A stretch of 64,000 nucleotides of DNA, from the NCBI RefSeq assembly GCF_030546645.1, contig NZ_JAUOTO010000008.1, positions 310,001 through 374,000 of the forward strand, in the 5' to 3' direction. The notes below the pieces were generated by a model that saw nothing but the letters and a program-made list of their open reading frames with translations, ran no database searches and had not been told where the DNA came from. The position numbers were made by a program, and so were the translations under genes. Origin of the DNA: Flavitalea plasmicola (GTDB lineage Bacteria > Bacteroidota > Bacteroidia > Chitinophagales > Chitinophagaceae). Positions within the stretch are counted from its first letter, which is position 1. Every line of letters begins with the position of its first letter. Positions 58,670 through 64,000 of the stretch are shown piece after piece.

Positions 58670-61600
58670 TTATAAACTAAGTCCCAGGCGTACACCGTAA
58701 TTTTTGACGCCGGGCCCGTTGAAATAATCTATCCCCTGTCCGTTGGCGGGGCCAGCCAGGCTGGTCTCGGGGTCCACTCCCTTATATTTTGTCCAAAGCA
58801 GCGGGTTATTGGCAAAAAGCGTCAGCGACAAGCTTTTCAGATGCAGGTTCTTTAAGACAGACAAGGGCAGCTGGTATCCCAGGCTGGCCTGGCGGATACG
58901 GACAAACCCATCCTCTTCCACGCTGGCTTCAGCCGGCCCGATAAAGCTGCTGGCGACGTTCTGCCAGTAATATTGATTATAGGCGGAAGCTACCGTATTA
59001 GGACCGCCGGGTTTCAGTACTTCGGCGCCCGTTGCATCGAAATGCGCAATGTTGCCGTTGTCGTCCAGGTGCCCCGCTACCCCGCGAAAAGTAACAGCCT
59101 GGCCCCGATTAGCCGTCTCCCGGGATGTGCCGAAATAGCTCATGGCGCCTCTCGTCCCATTCCATATATGGCCGCCGTGCCTGATGTCCAGCTGAATGCC
59201 CAGGTTAAAACCCTTATAAGTGAGGTTGGTGATCATCGAGCCCGTCCAGTCGGGATCGACCTTTGCCAGCACAGCACTCTGGCTGCCGACGATCGGCATG
59301 CCATACCCGGGTCCCGGCCTATCGCTGATCAGCAATGGACTTTTGGGATTGGAAGGGTCACTACGGAGATAGGCGGAACCGTAGATGACGCCGAACGGCT
59401 GACCCGGAACTGCGTTGACCGAACCGCTGACAAAACCGGCGATCCCCACCTGGTCTACCCCGGCGGCCAGGGACTTCACCAGGTTGACATTGCGGGCCCA
59501 GTTAAAATTCACTTCCCACCGCCAGTCTTGCGATTTGAAGGGGGTTGTATTCAGGGTGATCTCAAGTCCTTTATTAGTGATCACTGCAGCATTCAGCAAT
59601 TCCGCCCCAAAGCCGGATGTAAACGCAACAGGCACAGTGAGGATCACATCCGAGGATTTGGAATAATATAATGTTGCATTCAGCGAGACCCTGTTCTTAA
59701 AGAATCCCAGGTCCGTTCCGAATTCATAGGAATTGGTCTTTTCCGCCTTAAGATCGGGATTACCGATGACAGCGGTCGGAGTTGCGAGCTGGTATCCCGA
59801 AACGCCGGCTACGGGAAACACAATGCCGCTGGTGAATCCATCGTTGACGATCGCCGGGCGATAATAGGTACTCAATCCCTGTGTCGGCGCATCTTTACCC
59901 ACCTGCGCAAAAGATCCTCTCAACTTCCCATAATTCAGGATACCATTGGATGTTGCCTGACCAGGCTTGAAAAATTCATAAGCCAGGCTGACGGATGGAT
60001 AGAAGAAGCTATTATTTCTGGGTGGCAGCGTAGATGACGTCTCCCTCCGGCCGGTTACGGTAAGAAAAAGCTTGTCCCGGAATGACAGGTGCGCTTCTCC
60101 GTAATAAGCCGACGTCCGCTTCCTTGAATCGAATTCCTGGGCGGTATAAGACTGAACATTAGCCATATCCAGGAAGTTTGGCAGCGTCAGTCCCGTCCCG
60201 CTGGAGATCTTCGCATGACTCGTTAAGGTAAAATAGTTTTGTCCCACCAATAAAGACCCCGACCAGTCATCGGAAAATGTCTTTTTCATGCTGATGGTGA
60301 CATCCGAGTTGTATTGCTGGTTGTAAAAGTCTGACAGGTACACGGCTCCTTGCGCGGCGACATTGGCCCCTATGTCGTATCCGTTCTTATCATTCTGAGA
60401 ATAAACATCCCCTCCCACTTTATAAGACAGGGTCATCCAGTCCAGCAGCTGGTAGCTGGCCTGGGCATATCCGAATGCCCTGATCAGGTCTTCATGAAAA
60501 GTGACCCGGTTCACGGTCCAGTAAGGATTGTCATATCCGTGCCCGCCCCTGTAATCCCTTTGCGTACCATCGGCCAGCAGATAGGCGGCCGGATTGTTGA
60601 CGGCGTCCTTCAGCCCATTTGAATTGTCAAACGTCGGCGGGGTACGCAATAGTCCCAGCATGACGCCGGAGGTATTGGAACCCTGCTGCGCTTTGTCATT
60701 CGCACTCCTGACAAAATTGATCCCGCCCGAGATGCTTAACCGGCTCGATAAAGCGGATTGCCCGCTTACATTGAACGTAGTCTTATCGTATTTCGATCTG
60801 GGAATGATCCCGCTCTGGTGCAGGTTACCCAGGGACATCCGGTAAGCGGATTTTCCACTACCGCCCGACAAGGCGATATTGTTGTTAAAGGTCAGTCCCG
60901 TTTGAAAGAATTTATACGGATCATACACCACTGCTTTTGATTTCCTGGTTGGATCCGATGCGCCGACGAGCTGTCCATTCGGGTCGTATTCATCGCGTAT
61001 CCCGTCGCGGTATAGGGTGTCGATCCGCGCACCCCAGGAGAGTCTGTTCAATGCTTTGTATATTCCCCCATCTCCCTGCGAATATATATTTTGCCGCTCC
61101 GGCAGTTTGCTGACCTTGTCTACGGAAAAAGAGGAATTGAAAGTGAGGACAGGTCCTTGCCCCGCTCCCCCTTTCTTGGTCGTAATGATCAGGGCCCCGC
61201 TGGATGCCTGTATTCCATAAAGCGCCGTCGCTGCAGGCCCTTTCAGCAGCGTGACGGACTCGATGTCATTTGGGTTTAGATCTACTCCCCGGTTAGTAGG
61301 CTGGACACCGCCCAGCAGATTGCCGTTGGGGCCGCCCGCTAAGATCCCGGTGGAAGTGGGATCATAGTTATTAATGGAATTATCGATCGGCACGCCGTCC
61401 ACGACCATCAGCGGCTGATTATTTCCCGTGATGGAAGTCACCCCGCGCAGACGGATATAGGTGCCCGCTCCCGGATCACCCGAGCTATTGATCACCGTAA
61501 GGCCGCTGGCCTTCCCATTCAACTCGCTCAATGGATTACCCGTTCCGGTATTGTTCAGCTGATCCGCATTGATCGTCTGCGTGGCGGAGCCAAGTTCCCG

Positions 61601-61942
61601 CTTCTCCCGGCTGATGCCGATGGCAGTTACCACCACTTCATTCATTACGCGTCCACTGGCAGACAATGTAATAGTCAGCGAAGCTCCGTTGACAGCCCTT
61701 ACCTCCCGGGGCGAATAACCGACGGCGCTGACCACCAGCACCCCTTCCCGCGGAAGCTTTAACCGGAAGCTCCCATCTGCGCCGGCACTGACACCAGCTT
61801 TTATTCCTTTGATCTTCAGCGTGGCTCCGGATAATGGGTTTCCGGCAGAATCAACGACCTTGCCGGTCACTTCCTGCGCCTGTACTTTTATTGCAATCGA
61901 AAGTAAAAGGCAGCACAGCGGTAGTAATAAGAACTTTCTCAT
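58670..61942 (-). CDS. SusC/RagA TonB-dependent receptor without STN domain
   Basis: 1090 residues. Signal MRKFLLLPLCCLLLSIAIKV; carboxypeptidase-like domain (about 24-105, EVTGKVVDSAGNPLSGATLK); plug (about 107-225, VVVTAIGISREKRELGSATQ, LMVVDGVPIDNSINNYDPTS, LLKGPAATALYGIQASSGAL); barrel to a C-terminal NYGVRLGLSL. Lacks STN, so cannot signal to a FecR in the usual way, although a sigma/FecR pair is divergent from it. Its 5' leader holds a 10-bp inverted repeat just before the ATG. Confidence 0.92.
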   Translation of the reverse strand: MRKFLLLPLCCLLLSIAIKVQAQEVTGKVVDSAGNPLSGATLKIKGIKAGVSAGADGSFRLKLPREGVLVVSAVGYSPREVRAVNGASLTITLSASGRVMNEVVVTAIGISREKRELGSATQTINADQLNNTGTGNPLSELNGKASGLTVINSSGDPGAGTYIRLRGVTSITGNNQPLMVVDGVPIDNSINNYDPTSTGILAGGPNGNLLGGVQPTNRGVDLNPNDIESVTLLKGPAATALYGIQASSGALIITTKKGGAGQGPVLTFNSSFSVDKVSKLPERQNIYSQGDGGIYKALNRLSWGARIDTLYRDGIRDEYDPNGQLVGASDPTRKSKAVVYDPYKFFQTGLTFNNNIALSGGSGKSAYRMSLGNLHQSGIIPRSKYDKTTFNVSGQSALSSRLSISGGINFVRSANDKAQQGSNTSGVMLGLLRTPPTFDNSNGLKDAVNNPAAYLLADGTQRDYRGGHGYDNPYWTVNRVTFHEDLIRAFGYAQASYQLLDWMTLSYKVGGDVYSQNDKNGYDIGANVAAQGAVYLSDFYNQQYNSDVTISMKKTFSDDWSGSLLVGQNYFTLTSHAKISSGTGLTLPNFLDMANVQSYTAQEFDSRKRTSAYYGEAHLSFRDKLFLTVTGRRETSSTLPPRNNSFFYPSVSLAYEFFKPGQATSNGILNYGKLRGSFAQVGKDAPTQGLSTYYRPAIVNDGFTSGIVFPVAGVSGYQLATPTAVIGNPDLKAEKTNSYEFGTDLGFFKNRVSLNATLYYSKSSDVILTVPVAFTSGFGAELLNAAVITNKGLEITLNTTPFKSQDWRWEVNFNWARNVNLVKSLAAGVDQVGIAGFVSGSVNAVPGQPFGVIYGSAYLRSDPSNPKSPLLISDRPGPGYGMPIVGSQSAVLAKVDPDWTGSMITNLTYKGFNLGIQLDIRHGGHIWNGTRGAMSYFGTSRETANRGQAVTFRGVAGHLDDNGNIAHFDATGAEVLKPGGPNTVASAYNQYYWQNVASSFIGPAEASVEEDGFVRIRQASLGYQLPLSVLKNLHLKSLSLTLFANNPLLWTKYKGVDPETSLAGPANGQGIDYFNGPGVKNYGVRLGLSL

Positions 61943-61944
61943 GA

Positions 61945-61977
61945 CTGCTAATTTTGATTAGAAATGGAAATTAGCAG
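61945..61977 (-). promoter_or_regulatory. Hairpin at the start codon of the SusC gene
   Basis: CTGCTAATTT (61945-61954) and AAATTAGCAG (61968-61977) form a perfect 10-bp inverted repeat with a 13-nt loop. In the susC message this stem ends 2 nt before the ATG and could hide or expose the translation start. Confidence 0.45.
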
Positions 61978-62205
61978 ATTATCATAGCCACGATGAGCTC
62001 AATTACCGAAGCGCCTTACTCAATATTCGAAAGGTTGTCTTTGAAATACCAACGGCTGATCACTCGAATAATCGCCAGATCCTTAGAAATACAACAACCA
62101 CAGAACCATAAATGACAATCGGGAAAAGCAAACAGACACCCCCCGGCAAACAAAAATTTAACCCTGGAAAATACCTATATTGCGAATAACCATACACTGT
62201 TTATT

Positions 62206-62823
62206 TTGCCGCCGCCCCACTACAACAAAACGCCTCTCGTCCGGATCCCCGATGAAGCCAATTTAGTACGTCTCGCTGCCGATGGCGACCAGATGGCCTA
62301 CGGCCGGCTGTATACCTATTATTATCCCCAGCTATATTCCTCACTCGCCTTCATAGCACAATCCCACGAAGATACCCAGGAGATCATCCATGAGACGTTC
62401 CTGAAGATCTGGAAGGCCAAAGAGTCCCTGCTTCTTATCCGGTCATTCGAAGACTATGCATATACGCTGGCTAAAAACCTTCTTTTCAATCAATTAAAAA
62501 GAAAAAAGATCAATCAGCGGATCATCCGATCCCTCTCCGATCACACGATAAGGAATGCCGGTACTTCCCCCGACCAGGACTACTTATATAAACAATATTA
62601 TCAAACAGCCGTCAATGCCATCAACCAGCTTTCTGCACAAAAACACAGGATATTTGTCCTGCGCACCCAGGAAGGTATGGCCCTGGGGGATATCGCCCAT
62701 GAAATGGGAATCAGCGTTTCAGCCGTAAAAAAACATCTCTATGCAGCGCTTCAATCGGTGAAAGAAGCCCTTCAAAAAAATACGGGCGATACACTCATCC
62801 TGCTCCTATTATTTTTTCTTTAA
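62206..62823 (+). CDS. FecI-like ECF sigma factor, second copy (TTG start)
   Basis: 205 residues starting at TTG 62206; no ATG precedes the conserved region 2, whose first Met is residue 29. Region 2: GRLYTYYYPQLYSSLAFIAQ, EIIHETFLKIWKAKE, SFEDYAYTLAKNLLFNQLKR. Region 4: LSAQKHRIFVLRTQEGMALG, IAHEMGISVSAVKKHLYAAL. A hydrophobic tail LILLLLFFL ends it. It starts divergently from a SusC without an STN domain, and is followed at 59 nt by fecR. Confidence 0.9.
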   Translation: MPPPHYNKTPLVRIPDEANLVRLAADGDQMAYGRLYTYYYPQLYSSLAFIAQSHEDTQEIIHETFLKIWKAKESLLLIRSFEDYAYTLAKNLLFNQLKRKKINQRIIRSLSDHTIRNAGTSPDQDYLYKQYYQTAVNAINQLSAQKHRIFVLRTQEGMALGDIAHEMGISVSAVKKHLYAALQSVKEALQKNTGDTLILLLLFFL

Positions 62824-62882
62824 AAAAAACGTCGTTCCCGGTGTCCGTTTTATTTCCTCAATTGTCAGATATAAGTCGAATA

Positions 62883-64000
62883 TATGGAAGATGAAAAGAT
62901 CATAGCACTGATGGAAGGTTATGCTGCCGGCACACTTTCCGGGGAAGAAGCAATCGCCTTCTTTCAATGGTATAGCCAAGCCGGTCTGGAAGAATTTCAC
63001 CGGGTATATTCCCTAAGCAGCATTTTACCAGGCGCCTTTCCCGAAACCGCGGAGATGCCGGAAGATTTCAGACTGCAACTGGAACAGGCCATCCGGGGTC
63101 ACTCGGAGAATGGGACCATCCCGTTATTTCGCCGGCACTGGCTGGGATGGGCTGCAGCCATTCTCTTATTGATAAGCGTTGGGGGATACTTATTTTATCA
63201 CAGCGAGCGACCAACCCCGGTAGACAATACAAATAATAATATTGCCCATTCGTCATCCAACGATGTAGCGCCGGGTATGACAAAAGCCGTATTGACGCTT
63301 GCGGACGGCTCCCGGGTCACCATCGACAGCGCCCGGTCTGGTCAATTGGCCGTTCAGGGCAGAACGACAGTTCAACACGAACATGGCGCCATTACCTATA
63401 ACAGTATCACTCCGTCGAAAATACAAACCAACGTCAAGGCGCTGCTTTATAACACGCTCACCACCAACCGGGGCGAGCAATCTCCTCCCCTCACCTTATC
63501 CGATGGTACGAAAGTCTGGCTCAATGCCTTATCCTCCATTCGCTTCCCTGTGGCCTTTACAGGCAGCTCCAGGGATGTAGCCATCACAGGGGAAGCCTTT
63601 TTTGAGATCGCAAAGAACCCATCTATGCCCTTCCATGTAACAACGAAGGAGATAGACGTGGAAGTGCTGGGTACGCAATTCAATATCAATGCCTATCCCG
63701 GCGAACCTGACATCAGGACCACTCTATTGGAAGGGAGTGTAAGAATTGTCAGCGGTCCATCCCACAGCCTGATCCTGGAGCCAGGCCAGCAAGCCCGGGT
63801 GCAGGATGGGATCAGCCTGGTCAAAAACCCGGATATAGATCAGGCCCTGGCCTGGAAGAGAGGAATATTCGATTTTGACCACGCCAATCTGCAAACGGTG
63901 CTGAGGCAATTGGCCAGGTGGTATGACATCGAAGTAAAATTTGATGGCAATGTACCAGTCAGGTCCTTTCATGGCAAGATTACCAGGGACCTGAACCTCT
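62883..64000 (+). CDS. FecR-family anti-sigma factor, C-terminus cut by the window end
   Basis: About 372 residues visible from MEDEKIIALMEGYAAG at 62883. Cytoplasmic N-terminus, membrane helix at ~85-103 (GWAAAILLLISVGGYLFY), then the periplasmic FecR domain with LTLSDGTKVWLNALSSIRFP, GEAFFEIAKNP and VLGTQFNINAYPGEP. The DUF4974 domain begins ALAWKRGIFDFDHANLQTVL and is truncated. It follows a sigma gene, and a further STN-bearing SusC is to be expected just past 64000 (inference). Confidence 0.92.

Overview
The window is a 64 kb chromosomal piece of a Bacteroidota bacterium, most likely of the Chitinophagaceae (inference). The signs are three SusC/SusD outer-membrane uptake pairs, two FecI/FecR-type sigma/anti-sigma pairs, two proteins with type A type-IX-secretion sorting tails, a DUF5686 outer-membrane protein, a membrane-spanning beta-propeller/LuxR regulator, and promoters of the TTTG...TAnnTTTG kind. 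Base composition is about half G+C. I found 53 protein genes (two cut by the window ends, one broken by a frameshift), no tRNA or rRNA, no CRISPR array and no intact insertion sequence. No gene-free stretch exceeds 300 bases.

Layout. 1-6.5 kb: housekeeping genes (pnp and rpsO, FtsE-type ATPase, type II NADH dehydrogenase), two glycosyltransferases and a Crp-like regulator. 6.7-8.2 kb: two genes resembling conjugative-element cargo (a lone TraN/DUF4138-like protein and a DUF3945-like protein), without any other transfer gene. 8.3-11.5 kb: AhpC/AhpD peroxide defence, an MFS transporter and Hsp20. 11.5-14.4 kb: a BlaI repressor with a BlaR1-like M56 membrane protease whose C-terminus is a string of 29-residue repeats. 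14.4-21.4 kb: a complete ECF sigma - FecR - SusC (with STN domain) - SusD surface-signalling locus. 21.5-31.5 kb: mixed envelope and metabolic genes, including a glycine-rich secreted protein, a DUF5686 barrel, a bestrophin and an OsmC/[4Fe-4S] fusion. 31.5-35.9 kb: a frameshifted TonB receptor divergent from a LytS/LytTR two-component pair. 35.9-41.6 kb: a LamG-like secreted protein, a DUF6454 propeller, and an M23-like protein that has lost its zinc ligands. 41.7-43.8 kb: selU-selD, the tRNA 2-selenouridine pathway. 43.8-52.6 kb: a polysaccharide utilisation locus with a regulator, SusC, SusD and a GH16 beta-glucanase. 52.6-57.2 kb: globin, ECF42 sigma with its YCII partner, small lipoproteins and DUF2461. 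57.3-64 kb: a third SusD/SusC pair divergent from a second sigma/FecR pair that runs off the end.

How it fits together. The window is dominated by outer-membrane nutrient capture and its control by three strategies: ECF sigma/FecR signalling through an STN-bearing SusC, a one-component propeller regulator next to the GH16 locus, and a LytTR two-component system next to a TonB receptor. The most distinctive regulatory signals are four GATGTAGTC repeats between the propeller regulator and its SusC, two dyads exactly 20 bp apart over the BlaI promoter, a 27-bp-spaced direct repeat over the ECF promoter at 14.5 kb, and two genes whose -7 boxes sit only 3-4 nt before the start codon (probably leaderless). 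All functional statements come from reading the translated sequence and recalling families; no database search was run.
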